Below are positions 52,765 to 63,320 of a stretch of 64,000 nucleotides of DNA, one piece after another (within the stretch, counting starts at the first letter, position 1; each line of letters opens with the position of its first letter). This DNA comes from Phytophthora colocasiae (taxonomy: Eukaryota > Oomycota > Peronosporomycetes > Peronosporales > Peronosporaceae): the NCBI GenBank assembly GCA_018806915.1, contig JAGKQI010000076.1:62001-126000 (forward strand), written 5' to 3'. The notes under the pieces were generated by a model, which saw only the letters and a program-made list of their open reading frames with translations, was not told where the DNA came from and made no database searches. The translations under genes were made by a program, and so were the position numbers.

Positions 52765-53585
52765 ATGAAAATGAAGCAAGAAGCGAACGCTCACTTGACT
52801 CCGAGTCAGCAGGACACGATTATTTTAAGCTTACGTCCTTGCTGGGCCCTGAAGGTATGGCGTACCTTACGTCTCAATGGCCGGAGGCCGTCAACGCGCG
52901 CCTCGAGGCGTTCGCCTCGTACGAGAACGCTCTCGTGGAGCACATTCAACGAAATGTAAGAGGGACCACCCCTGCTCCGAGAGCCAAGTCCGTCATGCTC
53001 AGCGTGAAGATCTTCCATGGAAAGGAAGGGGAGAACCTCCTGTTGTGGACCAGAGAGGTCGAAATGGCCATGGGGGTCGCTATGCTCCAGTTGGAGGGAC
53101 AATCGCTATCTCTAACCTGTGACGAGCACGAGAATGGGCCTTGATGTCTGGGACGTCGGTAGAAGCGGCCTTCCCCACATGGGGCGAGCTAAAGGCCAAG
53201 CTCACGCAAGTGTTTGCTCCGCCTAACCAGGCGTATCGCGTGCGGTCACGCTTCCTCGCTTGCCGACAGGGCAAGAAGGATCTGGTAGACTATGTCCAAA
53301 AGCTGTGCACGCTCATCGCTGGCATGGCATTGCGCAGAGGGCAGTTGGGCCTCAGATGTGTGTTCGGCTACTTCGTCTTCATCATAGCTGAGGTCCATAG
53401 GCTCGACCCCCCCCCTCCCCCCTCCCCCCCCCCCCGACCCCGTTCTCTTAGCTCCGACCCTCGACAACTTAAAGTTGTGCTCGGCATTCAATGCCACGCT
53501 ACGAGGGTTCTGACGGAACGCCTCCATCCTGGCCACACCAGCTCGTAGGCCTTCCATGAAGACGGTCAGCGACCACCTCAGGTAG
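52765..53585 (+). pseudogene. Element B gag, frameshifted and with an internal inversion
   Basis: Gag begins at 52765, changes frame near 52830 and near 53120, and reaches CRQGKKDLVDYVQKL near 53300. From about 53335 to 53585 gag coding appears on the minus strand instead (FMEGLRAGVARMEAFRQNP, then VEPMDLSYDEDE), so about 250 bp has been inverted. The inverted part contains a long C-run on the plus strand (53408-53440). Confidence 0.75.
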
Positions 53586-53834
53586 AGGGTCGGCAGAGCG
53601 CGCCGGCCAGAATGGCCTCAACCCTGCCGCGAGTCCCGCTTCGGGCTCTGCCCAGGGAAACGACGGCTCCCGGCAACTATGTCAGACCCTCCACCGTTGA
53701 GGGTAGTCAGTAATATGCTGAGGCGCTGCGAGCGCGAAGGGGTGATACCGTCACTTTCCGTCTAGGGACGGGTCATCCTTGGTATGGCGTGGCTGGAGCG
53801 CCGCGAGCCATGAATCGACTGGAGGTCAAAGACC

Positions 53835-56800
53835 TTGGGCGCCACGCACTTTTCTCCTAGTGAAGCTTTGGCGTGTCATGAACCCACCTCTGCTAGGAAG
53901 CAGAAGCGCTGTTGGCGCGAGCATCGAGCCGAGTCGACTATGATGTTGGAAGTCGGTGTGTCCGAGTTACTGGACGGCACCAAGTGCAAAGACCATAGTC
54001 CTGTTGGGCGCGTAGCGCTGGTTGACCATGAGCCAACGTGTGGGCAAAGCCCACATAATCCCTGTGGGGCGGCACGTACTCCGCCGTGTGACGCCGGTCA
54101 TGGACCGTCACTGGATGCCGTTGGCATCGGGCCTTCCCATGTGGTGAAATGTGGGGCGGCACGTACTCCGCCGAGCGATGATGGTCGTGGACCAAGTAGA
54201 TTGCTGAATGTCTCTGACATTGGACCTGCTACGGACATTGATTATGCAGCGGCACGCACTCCGCTGAGTGACATCGGTCTTCGGCCGATTGGATCGCTGA
54301 GTGTCTTCGACACTGGGCCGGCTAAAATCGAAACCTGTGCGACGGCACGTACTCCGTCGAGTGGACGTTCGTCGGCTAGGCGACGACGTCGTAAGGCCCT
54401 ATGGGCGAGACGCTCTGCGTCTGAGTCATCCGTGCCGTCGAGTGCAGACGCACAGGAGAGCTGTGGGCAGCTATACACTCTGGTTGATGGGGTGGACGGC
54501 AGTGCCGAAGGCAGCGTCCTGCTGGACGAGCTGCCGAGTGTTGACAAACTCCTTGAGGTAGAGGAGATGTCGTTCGCTAACTTTGGCGATGCCTTGAAGG
54601 CTGGCGAACTCGCCGAGGTGGTCATCGTTCGACCTGAAGAGGAGTTAAACTCATCGTCCCTCGTTGACGAGTCCGTCTTGGCCGAGGTCAAGAAGGCGTT
54701 GAGCACCAGGAGTGGATCTGAGATCCTCAAGAATCCCTCGGATCCCTTCTACTCCTTGCTGAAGGGATATGGAGACGTTGTCTCGAAGGAACCACCGAGT
54801 GGTCTGACTCTTGACCGAGGCGTTCGTCACGAGATCGACTTAGTTCCCGGAACTAAATACTGCGTGACCCGACAGTGGCCTCTTCCAAAGAGCGATGCGA
54901 CGTCATTGACGTCTTCCGCGCGAAGCACGCGGCGGGTCTCGTGCGCGAGAGCAAGTCTCCGCACTCCGCGCCAACGTTCTGTGTCAGAAAGCCGAATGGC
55001 AAGCGGCGTATCGTTCACGCTTTTAACAAGCTCAACGCAGCCACGATTCCGGCGCAGACGCCGATTCCTAGGAAGGATGTTCTTCAGAACAACATGGTGG
55101 GTTGCACCATGTACAGTGCGCTCGACTTAGTCGATGGCTACTATCAGCTGCTCAAGCGAGCCAGTGATATCCCGCTTACAGCGGTGAGCACCCCGAGCGG
55201 TATGCTCTGGGAGTGGCTCGTCATACCCCAAGAGCTGTCGAATGCGCCTGCAACGTTCAATCGTCTAGTGACTCAGTTGTTCAGGCCCTGCGGGCATTCG
55301 CACAGACGTACTTTGATGACGTCTTCGTCCACAGTCGTGCTGAGCACAGGAAGACTGATGTCGAGGTACACGTGGAGCACGTACGAGCTGTGCTCGAGTG
55401 CATGCGCACGAACAAGTTGTACGCCAACGCGGACAAGTGCGTCTTTGGCGCGGAAGAAATCTCTTTCCTAGGGTGCTTTATTGGGAAGCATGGCCTTCGT
55501 GCCGATCCAGCAATGGTCAAGGCCATTGTAGACTGGCCGGTTCCCTTGAACCAGAAGGACTTGCGTAAGTGGCTTGGCTTGGCCAACTACTTGCACAAGT
55601 ACAGCGAGAACTACGCTGACTTGGCTCGGCTCCAAGCCGTTTGTGATCTACACGGATCATGCGACACTACGCACAGCGACGCAGTCGCCTCACCTCTCGC
55701 AGAGGATGGCCCGATGAGTTTCCTTCTTTGCGGAGTATAACTTCGAGGTGAAGTACAAGCCTGGCAGGCAGAACGCCCTCGCTGACGCGTTATCACACCG
55801 CCTGGACTATGAGTTATCTCATGTCACATCGGTGACGTCGTCCGTGACGGACATGGTTCGAGCAGCGTACGCTCAGGACGACTCTTGTGTCGCGCTGCTT
55901 CAAGCTCTAGGGAGCGATGAGTTTAAGGACTCAAAGGTGACTCTGTCACGACGCCTAAAGGCGAGACTCCAGCGCTATAGCCTGGAAGGCAGTCTGCTGT
56001 ACTACAGCACGGTTCAGGATGACCCACCACGTGTGGTGGTTCCTCACGATGAGGACCTGAAGTATCGTATCCTCTATGAGGCCCACGACACGCCCACAAG
56101 CGGCCACCTCGGTCTCGAGAAGACCTACGGCTCGGTGAGCTCCGTGAACTGGTGGCCGAAGCTGTACAAGTGGGTCAGCACATATGTGCGCACGTGCGAG
56201 ACGTGTCAGCGAGTTAAACCCTCGCCGCATGCGGCGGCGCCATTGGCGAGCTTGCCTGTACCTCTGGGTGTTGGCAGTCCATGCGTATGGACTTTGTGTT
56301 TGGCCTGCCGAAGGACTCGGCGGGCAACACGGGCGTGGTGGTCTTTGTTGACCGTCTGAGCAAGATGGCTCACCTAGCGGCTGTGCCGGACTCCGTCGAT
56401 GGCGCTGGGACAACGTCGATCTTCCTCGATCGGGTCTTCCGCCAGCATGGGATGCCACAGACCATTGGCTCGGATCGAGACCCCCGTTTCACGGGTCACT
56501 TCTGGACGTCCGGAAGACCGACGGTCAGACTGAATGCGTGAATCGCGTCTTGGAGGATATCCTCCGTAGCGTATGCGCCGACACGCCGAAGCACTGGAGC
56601 GCTATGCTCCCTCTCGTTGAGTTCTCAATGAACAATGCGGTGCATGCCTCGACAGGCTTCACCCCTTTCTACGTGAACGGCTTCGCGCATCCGCGCGTCC
56701 CGCTCACTCCGCCACATGGTGGCGCCGGGCTTGGTGGAGGAGAGGCTGTGCCGTCGCTCACCTCGGAGCTCGCTGATATCAGCTTTCTTGCTGTTCGTAA

Positions 56801-57096
56801 GCAAGTCGATGACTTCCTCTCGACGAGGCTTAGCGTATTACGCCGTGTGCGTAACGCGATGGCTGAAAGCCAAGATGTTCAAAAGGAACAGGCTGATGCA
56901 AAAAGCAGAGGCAATGTGTGGGAATTCAAGGTCGGCGACCAATTTTTTATTAAACGCTAAGAACCTACCTACACACGCAGTGTTGGCCGTCTTTAAGACG
57001 AATTTGCTCCCGCGCTTCATCGGACCAGTGGCGTGGATATCCACATTCCCAGAACTCGTGGGAGTTTCAGGGGCCACTTCGGCAGGACTGCCCTGA
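53835..57096 (+). pseudogene. Element B pol remnant (linker, RT, part RNase H, integrase)
   Basis: Frames used in order: 53835-54890 (linker with repeated CGAARTPPxD-type units, then RT start), 54875-55290 (RT, MYSALDLVDGYYQL), 55290-55640 (YFDDVFVHS and connection), a deletion that removes most of RNase H near 55640, 55748-56280 (NALADALSHRLDYE; integrase zinc CETCQRVK), 56281-56500 (MDFVFGLP, GSDRDPRFT), 56538-56960 (integrase end, NRVLEDILRSV) and 56947-57096 (PRFIGP). The catalytic Glu region and the chromodomain are lost or damaged. Not functional. Confidence 0.85.
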
Positions 57097-57255
57097 CGTC
57101 GTGGACGCTTTTGATCAGGCAGATCAGAGGAGCCCAATGGGCTCTAGGTCGACCAACCGGTCGACACCCGCTTCTCACCACTACAGCAAGAAATTGCAAA
57201 AGACTTTTAACCGTACGAAATGGAGAGTGAGATGCTGACGGACTAGCAGCTGAGC

Positions 57256-58116
57256 TCAGGCTCTGGTACCTGGCTGGCACAGCCAGCGAGTCTCCTTCGG
57301 AGACCGAAAGAGCGTCCTGTGAAGCAGGGATAGGGCAGCAGTGACTGCCGTCGTGTGACCGGGAAAACGGCCGGGCCGCACGCGTACCTTCGCGTACTGG
57401 AAGAGTAGTCCTCGAGCGAGGCGTACGTCCACCTCGGAAACGCTTTCCATGAGCCGGTCGAACGACGAGAGCTTGCGAGAAGCCTCGGCCCAAGAGGCCA
57501 CATGAACCATGTAGTCCTTGGTGGTCTTACCAGACTCGAGAAGGAGCGGATAGGTCCTCATCTGAGGCACAGACTCGCGTCCCGGTTGCTTATCCAAGTG
57601 TTGCCGGTACTCGGCAAGCGTACACACCTGTGGGGACAGGTACCCTTGCCGTTGTTGGATCTCGGCCACCGTGCGAGGCGCGGCGCCGATGGCGTACCCG
57701 TGCAGATTTGGCTGTGCCAATAGCTGCTTCACCTTCTCGGCAGGGTCACGAGGCTCAAAGCCGTAGTCGCGTCGCGACGAAGAACCCACGATGGCTCGAG
57801 GGACCGGTCGGCGTGACCACGGAGTGCCGCTCATCGAGGCCTCCTGCGCCTCGTCCAGAGGATTGGTGACTGCGTCTTCGATGCTCCCCGGTGGCTTGTC
57901 CCGAGCGGAAAGAGGCGGCGCGTTGCGCAGTGCGTTCAGCACGAGACGCAATATTCCCTCAGGGAACGGATTAGGCTGTCGTAGCTGTTGGGGAAGCCCA
58001 TAACGACGCGGATCGCGTGGGGAGCCTAACTTCAACGTCTTGGACGGTTGGGGACTCTCGCGAGGAGATTTACGGGCGTCGCCCATTACAGACTCTTCAT
58101 AGTCCAACCTCGCCAT
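57256..58116 (-). CDS. Unrecognised ORF, 286 aa, transposon-associated
   Basis: The frame is open from 58392 to 57256. I prefer the Met at 58116 (MARLDYEESVMGDARKSP) because the sequence before it looks noncoding. The protein is Pro/Arg-rich at first (SPRDPRRYGLPQQLRQP), then has a more ordered C-terminal part (AEIQQRQGYLSPQVCTLAEYRQHL, DYMVHVASWAEASRKLSSFDRLMESV). No family recognised. It is convergent with element B pol, as the antisense ORF is in element A, but I see no sequence similarity between the two. Confidence 0.35.
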   Translation of the reverse strand: MARLDYEESVMGDARKSPRESPQPSKTLKLGSPRDPRRYGLPQQLRQPNPFPEGILRLVLNALRNAPPLSARDKPPGSIEDAVTNPLDEAQEASMSGTPWSRRPVPRAIVGSSSRRDYGFEPRDPAEKVKQLLAQPNLHGYAIGAAPRTVAEIQQRQGYLSPQVCTLAEYRQHLDKQPGRESVPQMRTYPLLLESGKTTKDYMVHVASWAEASRKLSSFDRLMESVSEVDVRLARGLLFQYAKVRVRPGRFPGHTTAVTAALSLLHRTLFRSPKETRWLCQPGTRA

Positions 58117-58436
58117 CCTTGGTAGGAGGGCGACGTGGGTCGCGCGTCGGTGACGTTGTCTGGCGCTCGCTGCCAGTTGAGTTGCCGTCGTTTCTTGCAG
58201 CCGGGCTCCCCATGAGCTGTGCTCCGTGTCGAAGGCGATACGCCGCGAAGTACCCCTCAATGCAAAGCGTGGAAGGAGCCAACAGCTCGCGCGAGGGAGC
58301 GTTAGAACGCTGGGGCAGAAACGCCAGGACACGGGACACCCGTGGAGCAGTAGGATCGCAGGGGTGAATCGGAGAATGTGCTCGTTGAACAAGCGCGCAC
58401 GAGCACTCTCGTTGAGAGATCCCGATTAGCAGAAAC

Positions 58437-58980
58437 TTGCCGATGTCAGGCCTTGACAAGGCAGTTGTCCCGGCAGTTGTGAATACTGCTTATCCACAGT
58501 TTGGCGTTTACTTGGATGACCCAGGCAAGGAGAGCCCATCGGAGTATTTAGTTGGTAATACGCAAGATGGGGATCGAGTGGTATGCCGATTTCTACAGGA
58601 AGTATTCTACTGTCGTGAGTTTCGTGATCTAAAACCAGGAAACTTGGTTACACACGGTCTGTGCAAAGGTGCAGCGAAGTATGGAAGTCGCAGTGGGACT
58701 GCATTAACCACCGGGGACGATGGCGTACTCGAAAGAGTATTGTGGACGTTTACATCAATAATACACAGTCGTATCCAGATGCACCTGCTGCTGCTACACT
58801 AGCTGAACCTCTTGAACCGTGCTTCTAGATTATTAAAAAAGGTGTAACGCGCGTCACGGACAGGCAAGCTCTCCAGCAGCATTTCCACCATATCTATGTC
58901 GTCCACAGTATACTGCAACGTCTGCAATTCGGCCCGGATACTGAACGTCTTGCTCACGTGCAATTCAGATTTCCACCAGA
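58437..58980 (+). pseudogene. Tyrosine-recombinase-like remnant (Crypton-type)
   Basis: The stretch LVTHGLCKGAAKYGSRSG resembles the THSxRKGAAxYxxSG motif of tyrosine recombinases in oomycete and animal Crypton-like genes; the usual catalytic Arg is replaced by Cys. After a frame change near 58740, GVTRVTD follows at about 58840, also seen in that family as I remember it. Decayed and incomplete. The assignment rests on a few motifs. Confidence 0.45.
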
Positions 58981-61460
58981 AGTGAACTTCACGGTCTAGA
59001 GTTCATCTCGCAAGCGATGAATAGTATGAGCCTTCACTGTTTTATTAATCTGATTCTCAAACGGATCACATAAGGTGTCCCACACCTCCGCCCCAGTCGT
59101 CGAGTCACGAATCGGGTTCAAAATCTCTGATGGCACCGATTTCCCTATAAAGCTTGACCTGATTCATGTCAAGTTTCTCTTCTGCATCTGCATTTGAAAG
59201 CATCGATCTGGTTATCGTCCCTTCCTTCAATGTCCCTGAGATCCACAGAAGTTGGACAACTGCAGTGTCACCGACGGTAAAACCTTAATCATATCGATAT
59301 CCTTAGGGGAGTAGCGAAATGTTCTCTTCTCTCGTAGATTTATTTTGCTGCGGATATCCCGCAAAGTCGCCCTCGCGATTCCGCATGCGTCAATTTCAAT
59401 CTTGCTCAGGTTTTCAAATAGTGGACCAGAAGAAAATATTTATCATCGAATCTTTTCGTTTTCTTGGGGAGCTTTCGTCACTGCGGTTCAGGTCCAGACG
59501 CGTATATGTATCCGGGTAGCGTACGAGCGTGTAAGGAACGTAAATAGCCGTGACCACAGAGAGAAAGTGTTTAAAACCAACGTTTTGGCATCCGAAATGT
59601 GTGCACGGTCGGTGGAACATTGTGGACCATCATCGCGTCGATGTCTACATTTATAGCTGCTGTGTACCTACTTTAACATGTCTGCTTGCAAAAGATTTCC
59701 GATTTCTAAAAACGATCGCGGCTCATGTCCTCTACAAATGAGCAAGAAACTATACTGGTTGTTGTCCACTAGGCCAAGAATCTCTGTAAACTCTGACGAT
59801 AATTACGATCCCAACTCACAGCTTAAATTCGCTCACTGTTAGAGACTTCCATTTCGTAACGCACATAGGACACATTTGTTTTCATTCTGTGTTTCACGTT
59901 GGCATTTAAAGTTGTTATGCTACAGTCCAGCGCTTGAATACTCCAAAACATACGAACAAGTCTGCAGCGTGGGTTGACCCCATCGGGAAAGGAGCAAGTC
60001 TCTTGAAAATCCGGAAGCGGGTGTTTAAGAGGTTTATAGTGACAGCGCTGAATGCGAAACCAGACAGGCCCAGATGTTCCTGGAACAGCTTCTAACAGGC
60101 CATCACACTCTGCACGCTTCGGGCTGCGCGAGGTTTCCTGGGGAGGGTCGGGAGAGAGGGGTGGGGGGGGGGCATATTCTCTGTGTTCTTCGGCGATTCT
60201 GCTAAATGGGTCAGTACCTTGTAGACACGTGTGACCTACTATCAGACATGAAGAGAATAAGCGGGGTGATGGTCGCCCAGTTTCTTGAAATATGATGATA
60301 TTAGCCAATCCGATAATACTACCGTGATAATTTTAGCCAATGCTATACGTTTAAGTTCCAACGAGTATTTGTCGGAATGCGCGGATATTCCAATACAAAT
60401 ATGAAATTAACGCTTTCGCGCACATGGATGCATTCTACTGTCAACGACAGTCTTTGCAAAAGTGGATGATGTTTGAACCCACTCAAAGGGTTGTGGAAAC
60501 ACTACCGTGTTTTGGTACTCGCAGATTAAAGTATTATTTTTGGCCAATAGCAGAGCTTATTTAAAAGACTTCGAAGGTAACGTTTTGCTCCCATCTCTGT
60601 TGTAGCCATCTTAACGGTCGCCGACCGTTCGAAATGGCTACACGTCAAAGGAGGCGTTTTGCTACCTTTCATTTTCAATTGTCTTGAGTTTGTATAGTAT
60701 ACAAAGTCACTGTGTTCGCGAAGGGGTTAAAGCATGTTCCTCAAATGTCCTCGCGGTTTCAACAACTGGACACCGATACTAATTTAGGCTTGAGATAATA
60801 GATTGTGGACACTACTTGTCAATCTCTTGTTTCCATTCGACAAAAAGCAGAAGAGACACACTAGCAAGCATGCCTCAACTCATTAATTCCCGCGAACACG
60901 CAAAAAGACCCATACAACGGCGATTAGCGTGTTTGTGCGAATGCTAAAGGAAGAGGGTGTTAGCATGGAGTTGTTCCATGCTAGCATTCTCACAGACACC
61001 TCTAGCATACTTTTGGCCTAAAGCTACGGCTGTTTCAAGAGTTCCCACGTCTTCGTGTACCAATGGAGATGATGTTGTTGAAACAAGGAAGAACAAAAGA
61101 CAAACACTGCATAAAGTATAAAGCATGAAAGAGGAGGGCTCGATAAAAAGGCTCCACCTTGTACTAAATAGACTTAATTTCTATAATCCGCTATGTGTAC
61201 AGCACAGCACGCGTCAGCTCTGACTATCACTATCAGGAGGTGGTGTCTTGTATCTGCGGTAGATTCGGGTGAAGACTGCAGTAGAGCAATAGCTTACACT
61301 CGTGGCAAGGAAGACTTCGTCACATGCGCTCTGTACACGCTCGCTGTCGCGCTTGTAATGCAGACTGTAAGTTAGCGACACTACTGAACCAACTTCCCGA
61401 ACTTGCGACCAACCGCTGCAGTCTGGCTTGCCGCTCCAGGACCTGGTAGCAGCTGAGGCG
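58981..61460. other. Gene-free, AT-richer stretch
   Basis: About 2.5 kb without a recognisable gene. It holds a G-run (60158-60173), a nested inverted repeat (60601-60642) and several short frames that I could not support. It is probably old transposon sequence. Confidence 0.35.
60601..60642. repeat. Nested inverted repeat
   Basis: TGTAGCCAT (60601-60609) pairs with ATGGCTACA (60634-60642), and inside it AACGGTCG (60613-60620) pairs with CGACCGTT (60622-60629). Both stems are perfect. Confidence 0.8.
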
Positions 61461-61599
61461 GCTTCGTTTTGGTCGTCCATGGTCGACTCGGCTTCCTCCA
61501 CTTCAGCATTCACGATCCCAGCACATACAAGAACACGAAAACAAGCGAGCAGCTCAACCACCCCGTCGATGTCTGTGTAAGTAGAAGGCACTCGCCGAG

Positions 61600-61826
61600 G
61601 ACGGCGTACATGCTTAAGCGTGTAGCCAAGCCAGTCGTATCCAAAACCACCTTGACTTCTCACTCCTTTTGACTTGGCAGTGATTAGCACGTCAACGGCG
61701 ACGATAGGCTCGCTGCGCACTGGATCTTCGACCATCCCTCGTGAAACATTCACATGGTTAACAAAGGCTTTGTCTACGTGTACAACACGCCACGAGAGGA
61801 CCAAAAAGTCGTTTAAGTTCTGAGGG
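61600..61826 (+). pseudogene. Tyrosine-recombinase remnant 1
   Basis: Read through several stops, the plus strand gives a SHSF-like start near 61657, then HVNGDDRLAAHWIFDHPS and MVNKGFVYVYNTPREDQKVV (to about 61815). This corresponds to the C-terminal part (from the HSFRRG box onward) of tyrosine recombinases common in oomycete genomes. At least four in-frame stops show that it is dead. Confidence 0.5.
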
Positions 61827-61919
61827 GTTGAACCTTGTCGAGCTACTTGAAGCAGACTTCGACCAAGATACACAAAAATGACCAACAGATTCGTGAATGC
61901 GATCTTTACTTGGCGCACA

Positions 61920-62140
61920 AGGATACGCCAATCGGCTGGTGGTGATCACCTTAGGCTGGCTTCGCACTTTTTCTGCCGTGGTGCGGCTATTCATGCCAAC
62001 TACGGATTAAAACCGACATCTCGAGATGTGAGCGGGGAGGGTGGCAGCTCGATCGTGTCATCAAAGCCTTTGGCTGCATTCTCAACACAACTCAAGTTGA
62101 TCCGAGAGTATCACGTGCCTTAAACCTATCGTGTCGCGAT
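61920..62140 (+). pseudogene. Tyrosine-recombinase remnant 2
   Basis: A second copy of the same region follows: HFFCRGAAIHANYG near 61960-62005, then after a frame change GGWQLDRVIKAFGCILNTTQ to about 62100. The order RGAAxHAN, GGW, KAFxYxLxTT matches remnant 1 but the sequences are clearly different, so these are two family members in tandem or one nested beside the other. Confidence 0.5.
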
Positions 62141-62469
62141 CGTGCCAATTGCTGCTATGGCTCTCAACCTTAACGAAACCGTAGCCGAATGGTTGTCTGT
62201 GCAGCGGGACTGCGGCCGGGATTACGAAGTGATGTATGTAGACTTTCTGGCCTCATTGCCTCCCAGCTACCCTGTAGGTTCTCTGATTTTAAGTACGCGT
62301 CCTCAAATTGGACGGGATATTTGTCCATTACGTCGGAAACTCGCTTCCAATTCGGAGTGTTCCACACCCAAACCACGAGATCGTTCGGCTGTACAGTCAG
62401 GTTGTTGGGCTGTGTGTTTTGTCTGACGTAGGTGTCTCGTTGTCCTTTGATTTTGGTACATTAATTGTA

Positions 62470-63320
62470 TCCACTTGACGCACTGGAGCAGTTGTTACGG
62501 AGTTATTCGTCGCTTCAAAGACAATATCATCACTTGGTACAGTTTTCTCAGGTTCGCCGGCAAAGGTGCCACCACTCGAAATACGATTGAAGAAGGATTC
62601 TATCCATTTCGATACAAACCGAGCGCGTCCCCTCCTCGTATACAAAAATTCCTACGGGAATTTAACGAGGAGCTGGTACGGTTGGGATGGGTGCACGAAA
62701 ATTCTTCGAGCCGGTGGTCAGCCCAGCGTTTCCTATCAAGGAGCCAGGCTAAGACGAGTTACGACAAACGAGTGATTATCGACGTTGAATGCAACTGGTT
62801 ACATGACAGCCTCATTGGCTACGCTGGAAATGTGAAAGTGTTGCAGAACCGTCTGATGTGACTCTGAGATCAGGCAAAAGAACGAAATGTGCTGCAGCAC
62901 GGCTTCCAGTGGAGTTCACCGATGATAAACGGCAAGTGGGCTATGAAACTCGGAGAGTTACGCTACGAGATTCATCACATCGCCAGCGAAGACGACGCAT
63001 GGGCTGACAAGATATCCCGATGGGCACGGCCATCATCGACATTCAGCGTGTGTCGAGTGGCGACCCGCAGACAGCAGCAGTTAGAACGAATACAGCTGAC
63101 CTCTCGACGATGATGACTTTGTTTGGCCCACCATGGACATAATATGAGCTGCCCAGAAACAGTTTAGGAACCGGTCCGAGCGAAGAACACCGGATAAAGG
63201 TAACGACGGGTTGCGCAAGGTCAAGCGTGTGTGGATCCCTTTAGAGGCTGTAAACCTTCTCCTTCGCTTGTGCATCATCGCATATCGTGGCCTGCAACGT
63301 CACCGGGGTCATCTACTTCT
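62470..63320 (+). pseudogene. Degraded gypsy-type pol (RT, RNase H, integrase zinc region)
   Basis: Pieces appear in order on the plus strand: RT N-terminal part (EFNEELVRLGWVHENSSSRW, 62650-62710), a deletion, the end of RNase H (GKWAMKLGELRYEIHHIAS then DDAWADKISRWA, 62930-63035), and the integrase zinc-binding approach (KGNDGLRKVKRVWIPLEA, then LLLRLCIIAYRGLQRHRGH, 63195-63310). Most of RT including the catalytic box is missing. It differs from elements A and B in wording, so it is a third family. Confidence 0.6.

Larger units (their letters stand above)
52345..57096 (+). mobile_element. Element B: decayed Ty3/gypsy relative of element A, 3' end missing
   Basis: It starts with an LTR whose first bases (TGTAACGGGG) match the element A LTR, followed by the same PBS and a gag-pol order. 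Many frame breaks, an internal inversion in gag and a large deletion of RNase H show long decay. No matching 3' LTR was found to the right. It sits 83 bp from the Harbinger right end. Pol motifs are closely related to element A (TKYCVTRQWPLP, MLWEWLVIPQ). Confidence 0.8.

Noticed and set aside
54242..54730. 162-codon ORF antisense to element B
   Set aside because: Ser/Arg/Thr-rich shadow of the linker coding; no domain.
58830..58880. 3' LTR of element B beginning TGTAACG
   Set aside because: Only the first seven bases match the 5' LTR, and the sequence here fits the recombinase remnant better.
59823..60308. 161-codon minus-strand ORF with Pro-rich part
   Set aside because: The Pro-run comes from the G-run at 60158-60173; no domain or support for coding.
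61214..61918. 234-codon minus-strand ORF
   Set aside because: The plus strand of the same DNA carries recognisable tyrosine-recombinase motifs, so this frame is probably a shadow.
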